From contig OZ035961.1 of assembly GCA_964034945.1 (NCBI GenBank), positions 7,826,501-7,890,500 on the forward strand: 64,000 nt of DNA. The letters are read 5' to 3'. How positions within the stretch are numbered: the stretch's first letter is position 1; each line of letters begins with the position of its first letter. Of this stretch, positions 10,876 to 22,107 are shown piece by piece. A model generated the notes under the pieces. It was given only the letters and a program-made list of their open reading frames with translations, searched no databases and was not told the DNA's origin. Both the position numbers and the translations under genes were made by a program. This DNA comes from Chrysopilus asiliformis. Taxonomy: Eukaryota > Arthropoda > Insecta > Diptera > Rhagionidae.

Positions 10876-12231
10876 AACAATTTATTGGGAGGCCGTCTTA
10901 GGTTGACAACGCGACAGGGTTCTAGCGTAAATTGCGCAGGGTCGTAGATTTTGTAGAAGAAAGTTTTGTGTTGACCACAACTGATATTTTTAGTTTGGAA
11001 TGTCTCATGTATTTTGGAAATTTAAAAAAAATTCGTTGGTGTTCACTCTGGAAATTGGCTTCTAACTAGTTTTTCAGAGCAGACATGTCTATCCGTACAT
11101 AATAATATAACAGACCCCTTGGACCCCCTAAATCCCCACCCCCCTCCCCCGATAAACCCTGACTACGCAACTGCCGAGGATCAAAACAATAAATGATAAA
11201 AGTCACTGAAATTGCAAAGAAAAACGACGGTAGACCCTTACTGGCATTTCTGGTGAATGGATCGTATCTGCCACTAAAATTGTACATTATTTGGTGACAA
11301 ATACTTGCCATTCACAAAAAATGCTGGTTTGGATATGTCTTTTAAAGCATGACAACATGCAATATGAAAAACAGGATTTCAAATTGAAAAAATAGATATT
11401 CTGGCATTTACAAATTGGAAATGAATTTTGTATGTCTATCACCTCAAACATGAATCATTTTGAAATTTACATTTTGAATGCTAATATAAATAAAAGTCAT
11501 CTGTTTATACCAAAGAATGTGAAAAAAATGTGAAAAAAATGTGAAAAAAATATTAAAAAAAACTTTGCTGATTGTAGACATATAAAAAACTCAATAAAAA
11601 ATTGATCAAAAAAAAATTTAAGTGTTTCCGCAACACTTAAAATAATAAAACTAATTGGCAATAAATAAAAGTTAAATTCAAATAATTATTATTAATCAAC
11701 CCATGAGAATTAAACACTTTCTCGTCTACTGAAATTCGCACTGATAAAGAGTGCCATTATAGACACTTTAGTGACCTCAAAAAATTGTCAGTCTCGTCTG
11801 GCAGTGATTCGGTTACAAATTCAATTAAAATAATTAAGTGAATTATGAAAAAACGTGAAACGTGTCATATCGGCAGAGATACTAAACTGGTCTTCATGCC
11901 ATCGTAACCAGAACGCCAAGAGACGCAAAAGGTTTTCGGATGTCAAACGTAGTGACACTTAACGTCTGCAGACCAAAACTGTCAACAATCGATATTCGGT
12001 CCGACCATTCCCCTTTTTATAGAAATTTTCCATAAATTTCAGTCGATAATCTAATTTAAGAAGAAAAATCTTTTAAATGTGAATGAAAATGCCCTGAAAA
12101 GCTAAGGAATTTTTATATTTCGCTTATATTTTCCTTGCCAAAATCGTTTCAAAAGATTTAAATAGAAACTTCACATTTTATGTAGTCATCCAATATGAAT
12201 AGGTTCGAAGAAAATCATAAAATCCTTGAAT
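10876..12231. other. Non-coding stretch
   Basis: Contains a C-rich patch at about 11110-11160 and a triple 11-mer (TGTGAAAAAAA) at 11519-11550. The 81-codon minus-strand frame at 11066-11311 has no recognisable domain. No gene is called. Confidence 0.4.
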
Positions 12232-12382
12232 CTGTATACAAAATACGTCACAATTTTAGAGGGTGGCGGGGTTCAGCGTAATGTGACGGTAGTACTAAAT
12301 CTCATACAAAAAATCGCGAAAAAAGTGTGAAAAGAGGAGTATGCCCAAAAAGCAAAATTAGGATGACGTATTTTAGAGACAG
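12232..12382. mobile_element. Family G MITE (about 150 bp), copy 1
   Basis: Inverted ends CTGTATACAAAATACGTCAC and (from the right) CTGTCTCTAAAATACGTCAT enclose about 110 bp without coding capacity. The end motif CTGTNNNTAAAATACGTCA is shared with the elements at 36841 and 38527. Confidence 0.6.
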
Positions 12383-12997
12383 CGACTTAATAAATTTTGC
12401 AACTATACACAGGTTTTATGTCAAGTTGTCAAAATTAGATGTTACAGCACTGACTGGGTCCAATAACACCAGCTGAGGTCCCAGCAAAGAAGATAAGCAA
12501 CGTCAGTTTCTTATTGCACTAGGCAGGCAGTTATGACACTTTACTCTTGACGAAAGAGCTCACAGCGTTCAAGCATTGCAAAAGGGTGTTAAGCCCCTAT
12601 TAGAGCTTCTCGGATACTGCTTTCAATCAATTGGGCCAGCTTAATCAATTGCTCACAAGACTCTCCAAGAAATAGATTCTATATATGCGATCGCTCCAGG
12701 GATAGAAAAGTGTGTAGTAATAGTAACAATAATGTATGTGCAGACCATTCCATAGTAAATAGGCTGTGTGTTATCTGTCTTAAATAATTTTTTCCTTCTT
12801 TTTTATTTTTTTCCTAATTTTTCCATTTATAAATTTGTTAAAAATGCAATAAAAATACCTTGACAATGGCAACATAAACGTGCATCAGTAACCACTACAT
12901 GAAACTTTTTTTGGGTCTCTTCAGACTCCAGGTTTGGATACGTATAAATGTGAAGGATGAGTTTTTAGCATTTTTTTTTTTGCGAATTACTCACGAT

Positions 12998-13081
12998 TTT
13001 AAGCATTGGGAAATTCCACGAGTACTCATGAGTATGAGTACTCATACTCATGAGTACTCGTGGAATTTCCCAATTCTTAAA
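12998..13081. repeat. 84 bp palindrome with 70 bp perfect core
   Basis: The core at 13005-13074 is a perfect palindrome centred between 13039 and 13040 with no spacer (ATTGGGAAATTCCACGAGTA, then ACTCATGAGTATGAGTACTC at the centre). One mismatch pair (13004/13075) and six further pairs extend it to 84 bp. Half of it recurs at 15781. Confidence 0.9.
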
Positions 13082-13794
13082 TGCGAATTTTAGCATTTTT
13101 TTTTTGTAGTCCCAATTTTATTTATCCTTTTTTAGATGTTTTTTGTCTGAATTTTTCGTTTAGATTCATTTTTTAGCTGTTTTATCCATTGTACATAAGA
13201 TTCTAAATGTTTTAATGTAAATTCCAAGCAGGTAAATAGAGGTAAAGCTCAGTAAGTAACAAAAAGTCCATTTTTTTAACCTTGAGATCATTTTTTTACA
13301 ATCATAGCTGACATTCTGAAACAAATTGGTTTATGTCAACTATATTGACAGATCAGGCGTGTCAGTTTTGAGGTGTGTGACAAATCTCTCTTATATTCTG
13401 TATAATTATATGTTTGAACATAAAGACAAACAAAATGTCAACGACATTATCAGGTCAAGACAATTTAATTACCCAAGGTGAGATTTGATCGCTGGTTACC
13501 TAAACTTTTTAAAAATTGGGAAGTACTGGGAAAGCTCATTCAAACCTTCCCCCCATTGAGAATCAATATTGGTAAAAAAAAAGAAGCAAAAGGAAGCAAT
13601 GGAAAGAAAAAATTAAAAGACATCCAATAGATGTACCAAATCTGGATGGATTGTTAAATGAATACGAAATTCGATGCGATAATGGGAAGCAATCAGCGGT
13701 GATTCTGCTACAATCGAGATACTAGAGAAATGTAGTGGACAATTTATTCGTGAACAATGTAAATTTTGAAGTGAAATTTCAATGTTAATATTAA

Positions 13795-14187
13795 CCCTTC
13801 GTTGGACCCCTATTTCATACAACGTACTTTGGACCCCTCTGGTACAATTGTACCAGTGGGAATTTCATATGGTGCCATAAGTGGCAATATTTGTTTGTTG
13901 ATTATCTTTTGAATTGCATGATTTTACATTTACAAAAGTGTACACTATGTACACTGCACACGGATCGTACAAATGTACCACGGGGGATCAACGACGCACA
14001 TCTTTTTTATTTTTTGACTTCAGACGGAACCCAAAATATTAAAACATATTCTGGTTTTCGGAAAATTATTTTCAAACCTTAATTGAGGCATTCCTGAAAT
14101 TTTAAGTTTCTATGCATATATTTATCATACTAATCGAATGTTCAAAGTTGAAATTGGTACAATTGTACCAAGGAGTCCAACGAAGGG
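13795..14187. mobile_element. piggyBac-type MITE, 393 bp
   Basis: TTAA-CCCTTCGTTGGACYCCT at the left and its inverse at the right, with TTAA at 13791-13794 and 14188-14191. Sub-terminal palindromes TGGTACAATTGTACCA occur near both ends. No transposase is present. CCCT-starting TIRs with TTAA duplication are the piggyBac hallmark. Confidence 0.85.
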
Positions 14188-14191
14188 TTAA

Positions 14192-15235
14192 AGAAATGCT
14201 ACCGTAATTTTCTTGTGATCCGGCCCGCGTTTTGGTGTAGAAACTCAATTTGACCCTTGATCGTAATTGATTTTGGACAGCCCTGTTCTACACTTAGCAG
14301 ATTGGGCTCTTATTCAAACTGCCCCTTCTCCCACCCCTTCATGGCAAATCTATAGGTACGCTCATGTGTTGGGTTAATGGTTCACTAAAAACATCAGAGA
14401 AAAAATGACATATTTCTGTTGACAGGTGCAATGCCTCACAAATGTTGCAATTACACCCATGATTTATAACCCAGGATATAGATTATTCCGCAGAGAAATA
14501 GAAAATTGTTGTGAAACCTCGATTTGACCCGTAGAATAAAAAGTTACATTTACTGAACAAATTCCTTAATTAACACCAACAGGACTAAATTTGTAACACA
14601 AATTATTATGAATATTTCTCATGACTTACATCATTAAGCTGAAAATGAAAATACAAACCTTTCCTGGTAAAAACACTTCCCGGACATCATCAACAGTTAA
14701 GTAAAACTTTCGTTAATGCTATTAATGCAAATATGTTAATCTTTCCAGTAACATCCTTAATCATTAAAAATCTGAAAGGGTCATCTAAGTTTATGAGTTG
14801 CAAACAAAATGAAATTTTCATCGCATCTTAAGATTATCATCTTGATGACTTTATGTAAATGTTTAATTTTCTTTTTTACGGGGATAATTTGCGTATTCCA
14901 CTGACCTTAGGATATGTCAGCTATGGAACGTCTACGATTAAAAGGACTATGCTTTCTTCGTATTGTGGTTTGTACTTGTATATATAAATATATATGTATG
15001 ACTAGAAAAGAAAGTTTTCTGTTTTATGGTACGTTAAAGGAAATTGAGCCATCATTTCCATAGCATCCTCAAAAGATTTTTCGCTTTGGCCCTCAGATAG
15101 ACGGTTAATCTATTCAGTTGTGCCTCTATCTTCTGCCTTTCAAAACTAAACGATCTACGTAATGACATAAGCCAAGCATCGCTTAAGGAGCATTAAAATA
15201 CTTCCTGACTAATTATTGTTAAAACTGTCGACCAC
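14192..15235. other. Non-coding stretch
   Basis: Unique AT-rich sequence with no recognised gene or repeat before the exon-like block at 15236. Confidence 0.4.
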
Positions 15236-15451
15236 AGGCGTATATTTTGCCTGCCGGCGAGGAGAACATCTTCTCGCCCACAAATATTCGCTCTGGCTGT
15301 CGACATTTAACGTCCCTCACTCACCAGGATGTTGATGCCAACAACTGTGGAATCCTGGTGGAATAACATGATTGTGTCGAAAGCTACCCGTGATATATTT
15401 CACAATGTGGACCAAGTCAAGCTGGCCAATGTTATGCGTCGTAGTACGTCG
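15236..15451 (+). other. GC-richer exon-like block, unassigned
   Basis: This block is visibly richer in GC than its surroundings. One frame is open after ACCACAG at 15235 and reads AYILPAGEENIFSPTN onward to a stop at about 15363. A second frame is open from CTCACCAG (ends 15327), reads MLMPTTVESWWNNMIVSKAT and continues to MRRSTS at 15451, where a good donor (G|GTATGT) follows. I do not recognise either product. It may be one internal exon, or a decayed exon with a frameshift joining the two readings. No neighbouring exons were found. Confidence 0.25.
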
Positions 15452-15599
15452 GTATGTTGATAAATACGACTATAACTGAATCTAAGAAAATATAAACGCT
15501 TGTTTTAGGTGTTCACCAAATAAGTTTTATATTGTAAAAGCTTTAAAAATACATTAGTTCCATTTTAGTTTTGCATTCAATTGGAAAATTTTCAGGCGT

Positions 15600-15722
15600 C
15601 CCGCACACTGCCCCCTTTCAACCCTCTTTTACCTGCTTCTTTCCCACATCACACTCACACCCTTCCCATTCTCACACTCATTCCATCTTTCACACATCCC
15701 CTTTCCTTCCCACCCTTCCTTT
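15600..15722. repeat. Pyrimidine-rich low-complexity tract
   Basis: Runs of CCCTTTC, CACACTC and CCTTCC on the plus strand. The 66-codon frame across it is a composition artefact. Confidence 0.6.
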
Positions 15723-15780
15723 TGAATGGGTGAAGGAGTTAACAATATTTCTGATGTGTTCAGAACACTAGTAAATTATC

Positions 15781-15825
15781 AAATACTCATACTCATGAGT
15801 ACTCGTGGAATTTCCCAATGCTGAA
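15781..15825. repeat. Half copy of the 12998 palindrome
   Basis: ATACTCATACTCATGAGTAC, then CGTGGAATTTCCCAATGCT, matches one arm of the palindrome at 12998-13081 plus its outer flank (GTGAGTAA). Further TACTCATGAG motifs follow at 15885-15910. Confidence 0.65.
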
Positions 15826-15941
15826 AATTGTGAGTAAGAGTTTTTGACTAAACATTTGGCTCCTTGCTCACGAGGTGAATAAATTACTCATGAGCAGTAC
15901 TCATGAGTGAGCATTTCCAAACTCTGCACGCAGTTAAGCTA

Positions 15942-16152
15942 AGCATAACACAAAAAATTCAACTCCATATCTCTAACAATGTAGGACCTAGCAGGGGAGG
16001 GGGTTTGAGGGGAACCACAGGGGGGAATTACGTAAAACGTCCTTCCTGATGTTGTGCTGAACACAAAACAAAAATATGTTAGGTCAATATCTCAAGCGAT
16101 GTAGAATCTAGCAGAGGAGGGAGTATGAGGGAGTATATAGCAGGGGGGGGGG
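15942..16152 (+). repeat. Two-copy tandem repeat, period about 110 bp
   Basis: Two diverged units each run ...AACACAAAA..., ATATCTCNANCNATGTAG, ACCTAGCAGGGGAGGG-like, then a G-run (16018-16025 and 16142-16151). Non-coding. Confidence 0.5.
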
Positions 16153-18732
16153 AGAACTTACAGCGGCACCCAATCAGGAACTTTCTCTACAACTGTTTCT
16201 TTGGAATGCCAAAAATCGGTCAACTCAGTAAAATGTTATGCGTGAACATGCATAAAAAAATACATAAGAGTCGAATTGACTTTTTGAAAGTCGGTTAAAA
16301 ACCAGAAATCCAATTCACCCTTTAACCAAAACCGAACCACAGTCAAAAAAAATGTAGGTTCGCATAACTATTTTTTAGCAACTGTAAGGATTTTCATTTT
16401 TTTTACGAAAAACTTTGGCCTGCAGTTTGAAAACACTCAGTAACGATTAGGTAGAAAAATACCAAGTTGTATTGTTTAGCCCCCACAAATATATTTAATA
16501 AATTGTTTCAAATGCTTATTGTTTCAAGTAAATTGTTTCAAACGCTAAAACAATTGACTTGAATAGAAATGCTTAAAAAATAGTTTTATAACTATAAAAC
16601 TATGTCCCCCTGAAAAAACATTCAATCATTTCTTACATAATAATTTCGGATAACCGCTATACCTTTTCTGATATTTGTCAAATAGAAAAGTAGAAAAATG
16701 TGCAAATTCGAGTTACGCTAAGCAAGGATGAAAGCAGCACATAACTTGAAATTAAACACTTGGCTACATTAAAGCGGTTTCGGTCACAGCGTTTCATGAA
16801 AATTCCGTAATTAAGATTAATGATAGAAAAAATTCTACGGGAAAAACCTCAGAACGATGATGAAAAAATAGAACTTTCACCGATCCGCAGATTCTAAATA
16901 AAATCGTATGAGACTTTATTGTTGTGTGATACTATATATCACCTTCTAAATTGTCCTTAATGCTATCGTCTCAAGGATTTTCCGGCGATGACCTTTATAT
17001 CTCATCGGCTAATAAAAAAAACCATTTCAACGTCTGTTACATACAACAAATTTTTCAACAAACTGACCAGTCACATGAAATGAATTGAAATTAGTTCTAA
17101 CAGCTATGTTAGGTGAAAAGAGAGTTTTTAACTCTCAGAAGAATAGTCTGAAAACATTCCCCCTATTTTATTTCAATAGTTAAGCAATCACAATGTTAAA
17201 AGGTCAGAAATATCAACACAATTTTGTAGATTCCACTCGTCCTCGTATTTGGCTTTTTATCTTTCAAGGGAATACAAGCGACACTTTGTGACTGAATATG
17301 CCCTCAAAAACCGTCTGTATGCTTTTATTCAGCCCCAGCATCTTCAGATTTTATTTAAAAACTTTTGAATTGGATATGAACTTTACTATACTCCGTCGAC
17401 CAATTGCTAATTTTACGTTTGTCCTTTTATCCTTCGCAGGGTTGTCTTTTCAGGCGAACTTTTATGTTATAATGGTTTTAAGTTTAAGGGTTTTTCTGCT
17501 TATTATTCCCATAAATACTTGAAAATCATATTTAGGATTTATTTGGTTCCTTTATTTGAACCAATACATAAATAATTATATTTAAAATGATGAGTAAATT
17601 TCATTCGCCGCCAGTTCATTCGTTTTTTCCTCTCTATATTTCAACAGGATAGCTCGAGACCGAATTGAGTCAAAGCTTTGAAACTTCGAGAAATCGAAAC
17701 AGCTTTAGCGTTAATTACAGATTCCTTTGCAAACTTCTTGAAAATTTATGTTTCTACACGGAAAGAAATAATTCATATAATTAATGCATATTTTGCTAGA
17801 ATTCTTGCTACAACCATTTTTTTTTGCTTCAAACAAAATTCGTTCACCACCCCTTTCGAAGAAATTACCTTCCTGTCCGTGTAGAGAATGAATAAGAACC
17901 TCTTGCATGTGGCTCACGCAAAAAACAAAAAAATAAGGAGTCGGAAGTTGAATCGGAGCGGGCGATTTATTCTCTTGTAAACTGGTGCGCGGATATGTAG
18001 TTATATTATGTTTATTACCCTTTATTCCCCTAAACATAATTATCACGGTGGTATACGATTATTGTTTGGGTCAAAGAAAATTGTGGTTGTACCACAAAAA
18101 TTATTGCTTTCCGATTTGCCTTAAAAATCTCGGAATTCATACATGGTTCACAATTCATACAAAACTGTAGGTGCCGTACAAATTATAAAGAATCGACAAC
18201 ACTTCTTAAGTTGAATGAAAATGTGCGAATTAACGAAAAAATAAAACAGATAAGTTCCAGACGAAATTGAATTTTGTTTTGTTTAGAACTTTTCTATTTT
18301 TTTGAAAGAAAAAATTATTTTTAGCAAAACAACTTCAAGAGATAAAGTTTATTTCGTCTTTTTCGTTTTTAAAAAACGAGTACAAAGCGAGGGAAATGGC
18401 CAACCGAAATCAATGTGCGTCAAAACTTTCCTTACATTGAGTATAATATGATGTTTACATTTTCAGGTACGTGACATTAAATATTTATGACATTGAGTCT
18501 ATCGTACAAAAATAAGATTAAAATTACTCTAATGATTTGATTTGGAAGCATTTTTTTAAAATCAAATAATTGTTTTTCAGAAGTTTCAAGTTTTTTTTTC
18601 TTTTTTTTTTGTGAAAGTTTTTGAAGCTATTAACAAAATCATAGAAGCAAGGCATGGAAAGTTATTCTTTAAAAAAACGACTTGTTTTCAATTTAGGCGC
18701 AATTTTTTTGAGTTTTAAATTTTTTTGTAGTA
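16153..18732. other. AT-rich non-coding stretch
   Basis: Several frames of 60-111 codons lie here (such as 17298-17522 and 17711-18046), but they have low-complexity composition, overlap on opposite strands and show no motif. No gene is called. Confidence 0.4.
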
Positions 18733-19501
18733 CAGTAATCCTTCCAACTGCGCGGTAGATACGTTCCACAAAAAGAGCGCGCAAACCGAAACCACGCACC
18801 GTGAACCCTACTTTGTATGAAATTTTGGGGTTAGGAACATGTTTTTTAAACAAAAATTATAAAAAAACATAACAAAAGCTATAATTCCAAATCTGGCAAT
18901 TATTGAAAACCCGTATGGTGATATTCGTATCATAATTCGAGCAGTTGTACCAAAATTCCACTTTGAATTCAAACTTTCCAATAAGATTTTTTAAAATTTG
19001 TTCCAATCGGATTTTGATGTATGGGAGTTTTATGTAGAATAATAACGTTTGTTCTTGCACTTTTTTAATAAGATACACCGTTTTTGAGATATTCACAAAA
19101 AATATTTTCGTTCGTATGGGGGGTACCCCCCCTAATGGTCCATTTTTGCTCATGAACGAACTTGGTCTCGCATTTTACGAAAAACGAATCTGCTCAAAAT
19201 TTCAAGTCTTTAGCTCAATCCGTGCGCCCGCAATCCGCGCCACAGATGGACGGACGGACAGACAGACGGACAGACGGACGGACATGCTAAATTTAATTTT
19301 TTTTATCATTCTAAATTCATTTTTTTGTGTGATGACGGGATCTTGGCGTTACAAACGGGAAGGCAAATCTAATATACCCTTTGGTTTCACCATATGGGTA
19401 TAAAAACCGCGCTATTGCGAAATTTTTACCGCGCAGTTCGAAATTTTTGTGTTAAATACTTAACCGCGCAGTCAGAAACCGCGCAGTTGGAGGGATTACT
19501 G
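18733..19501. mobile_element. pogo/Tigger-type MITE, second copy, split by a nested family A element
   Basis: Ends CAGTAATCCTTCCAACTG and its inverse, flanked by TA at 18731-18732 and 19502-19503. It is colinear with 6252-6498 up to AAACAAAAATTATAA (about 18859) and resumes at AAACCGCGCTATTGC (about 19404). The 540 bp between is a complete family A element, so this MITE is older than that insertion. Confidence 0.85.
18862..19403 (+). mobile_element. Family A element copy 1, nested in a MITE
   Basis: Starts ACATAACAAAAGCTATAATT and ends CACCATATGGGTATAA. Shared order in all full copies is: AATCTGGCAAT, ACCCGTATGGTGATATTCG, CAATCGGATTTTGATGTATG, GATGCACCGTTTTNGAGAT, GGGGGGTACCCCCCCTAATG, AAATTTCAAGTCTNTAGCTC, CCGTGCGCCCGCAATCCG, a GACAGACGGACGG microsatellite, CATGCTAAATT, GACGGGATCTTGGCGTTAC and AATATACCCTTTGGTTTCAC. 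In reverse it begins TTATACCCNTATGG and soon repeats AAAGGGTATA, a terminal-hairpin layout like fly mini-me/DINE repeats. No transposase. Confidence 0.8.
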
Positions 19502-20070
19502 TATTTGAATAAACCATACGCTGGTGTATACAAAACGGCGTTCGGTTTATAAACAATGTTCGGGTTTCTGAACAGAATTTGAATGTCGGAACAGGAATGT
19601 AGCCAAATATATGTTCCCTGTCTTTTTTGCCACCTTTCCACAAAACATTTTTCTCTTTTCAGATAATATTATTTTAATTCCTCTTTTTCTAAACATTGAA
19701 GATCCATCTACACGCCGGGGAAAAAATATTGAATCTAAACACTTTATAATGGGAAATCGGGACTCTCACTAAAATAGTTAATTTCAATCACAAAATAGTC
19801 ACAAATTCATTATTGTAGAAAGATTATCTATAAAATAAGAAGAAAGAAATATACTAGCCTCCCTCGACTTACAAATAAACTGTGATCTTTTTTTTTTATA
19901 ATTTCTCATGTATATGTCCCAATCAACTTCAACTTAGCGAAGTTTCAGTGCAATTAGATTTTTTTCAATGAAAATATAGGCTTTTTATAAATAAACCAAT
20001 AAAATAAAGGAAATATTGTAAAAATAGTAGGTAGAATTTGTAAAGAAAATCCAATAAAATAACATAAATA

Positions 20071-20461
20071 AAAACATAACAAAAGCTATAATTGCCAATC
20101 TGGCAATCATTGGAGACCCGTATGGTGATATTCGTATCAAAATTCGAACAGTTATACCAAAATTCCACTTTGAAGTCAAACTTTCCAATAAGATTTTTTA
20201 AAATTTATTCCAATCGGATTTTGATGTATGGAAGTTTTATGTAGAATCATATCTTAAATAACTTTTGTTCTTGGACTTTTTTGATAAGATGCACCGTTTT
20301 CGAGATATTCACAAAAAACGATTTCGTTCGTATGGGGGGTACCCCCCCTAATGGTCCATTTTTGCCCCTTAACGAACTTAGCCTCGCATTTTACGAAAAA
20401 CGAATCTGCGCAAAATTTCAAGTCTCTAGCTCAATCCGTGCGCCCGCAATCCGCGCCACAG

Positions 20462-20519
<58 letters not shown>

Positions 20520-20660
20520 GGACGGACATGCTAAATTCAACTTTTTGTATCATTCTAAACACACTGGTGTAATTCATTTTTTTGTGCGATGACGGGATCT
20601 TGGCGTTACAAACGGTAAGGCAAAGTTAATATACCCTTTGGTTTCACCATACGGGTATAA
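20071..20660 (+). mobile_element. Family A element copy 2
   Basis: Full-length, with a longer GACA/GACG tract (20461-20525) and an added AATAACTTTTGTTCTTGGAC segment that copy 1 lacks in part. The two frames covering it (20281-20592 and 20351-20572) are repeat translations and not genes. Confidence 0.8.
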
Positions 20661-21580
20661 TTAATCGCATATTTTTCGTTTCCTGATTAAACCCCAAGGC
20701 TAAGTTTGATTTTATAAAACCTGATTGGCTTCTAGCAATTAAAAAGTTTTGCGAACATTATCCTCTTTTGCTTAGGATTGAAAATCATTGTAAAAGATTT
20801 GCCAAAGATTCCAATCAATGTGTCGTCTCATCAGTTTTGAAGACAGAATAAGTCACAAGACAAGAAAAACAGAAAAGTGAAATAAGAAAATCTCTCCCTT
20901 TCACTTAAACAGATTTCATTTTTATTTCAAGACGCCACCAGTGAATGGTGCTGAAGATATAAATATATGGCCTGATTCTCGTAAAGAAATAATAAAAAAA
21001 AGCCAACTCAACAGCTCAATGGAAAAGTGAGAAAGCATAAAAGTTTTTAATGATTACGCTTATTTAGCCTCAGCCCACACTTTATCTTTGAGAGTAAAGG
21101 AGGTTTCGTCCTTTTGCCATTTTCGCACTTATACGAGATAAATCCCTTTCCAATTCGACTTTTAACGAAAAACCTACATATAATCCCCGACAAAAGCCAT
21201 GAACTTCCGATCACATCCTTATACTGCGTGTTCTCTGGAGTCCCTCTTAACCAGGACATCTCCACCCACTCCTTCTAGAGAATTACACAGGTCCTTATTT
21301 CCACTGCTTGGTTGCCCTTGCTCTTGATTTCTGCCCTTCCCATCTACCTTCAGTGATTTCAACCTGCGAACCGGCGGAACAAAGTCGTCTCTCTTAAGAA
21401 ATAACATTCCTCCGGAGATGGATTTCTTTTCGCCATCAACATTTTTCGTTTTTGGTCACATAAATCATCTTCATGAAAAGTAGATTTATATGTGCAAATG
21501 TCAAGCAATGTAACATAGTTGCCTTACGCCTTACATGAAAATATAGGGGGTTCGCCTCAATGATTTACCACAATTATCTA

Positions 21581-22107
21581 AAAAACATAACAAAAGCTAT
21601 AATTGCCAATCTGGCAATCATTGGAGACCCGTATGGTGATATTCGTATCAAAATTCGAACAGTTGTACCAAAATTCCACTTTGAAGTCAAACTTTTCAAT
21701 AAGATTTTTTAAAATTGATTCCAATAGGATTTTGATGTATGGAAGTTTTATGTAAAATCATATCCTAAATAACTTTTGTTCTTGAACTTTTTTGATAAGA
21801 TGCACCGTTTTTGAGATATTCGCAAAAACCGTTTTCGTTCGGCCCATTTTTGCTCATGAACGAACTTAGCCTCGCATTTTACGAAAAACATATCTGCGCA
21901 AAATTTCAAGTCTCTAGCTCAATCCGTGCGCCCGCAATCCGCAGACGGACAGACAGACGGACGGACGGACATGCAAAAAAAAATCATTTTTTTTTATCAT
22001 TCTAAACACACTGGTGTAATTCATTTTTGTGTGTGATGACGGGATCTTGGCGTTACAAACGGTAAGGCAAAGTTAATATACCCTTTGGTTTCACCATACG
22101 GGTATAA
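21581..22107 (+). mobile_element. Family A element copy 3
   Basis: Full ends are present. A deletion removes the GTATGGGGGGTACCCCCC segment and the GCCACA before the microsatellite. Copies 1-3 lie within 3.3 kb in the same orientation, but they are separated by unrelated sequence and so are not a simple tandem array. Confidence 0.8.

Noticed and set aside
17711..18046. 111-codon minus-strand frame
   Set aside because: Compositional frame in AT-rich DNA without motif, repeat or splice support.
21219..21455. Minus-strand frame with a GC-richer stretch (MLFLKRDDFVPPVRRLKSLK)
   Set aside because: Open for about 76 codons, but no family recognised and no splice sites or neighbours. Too weak to call a gene.
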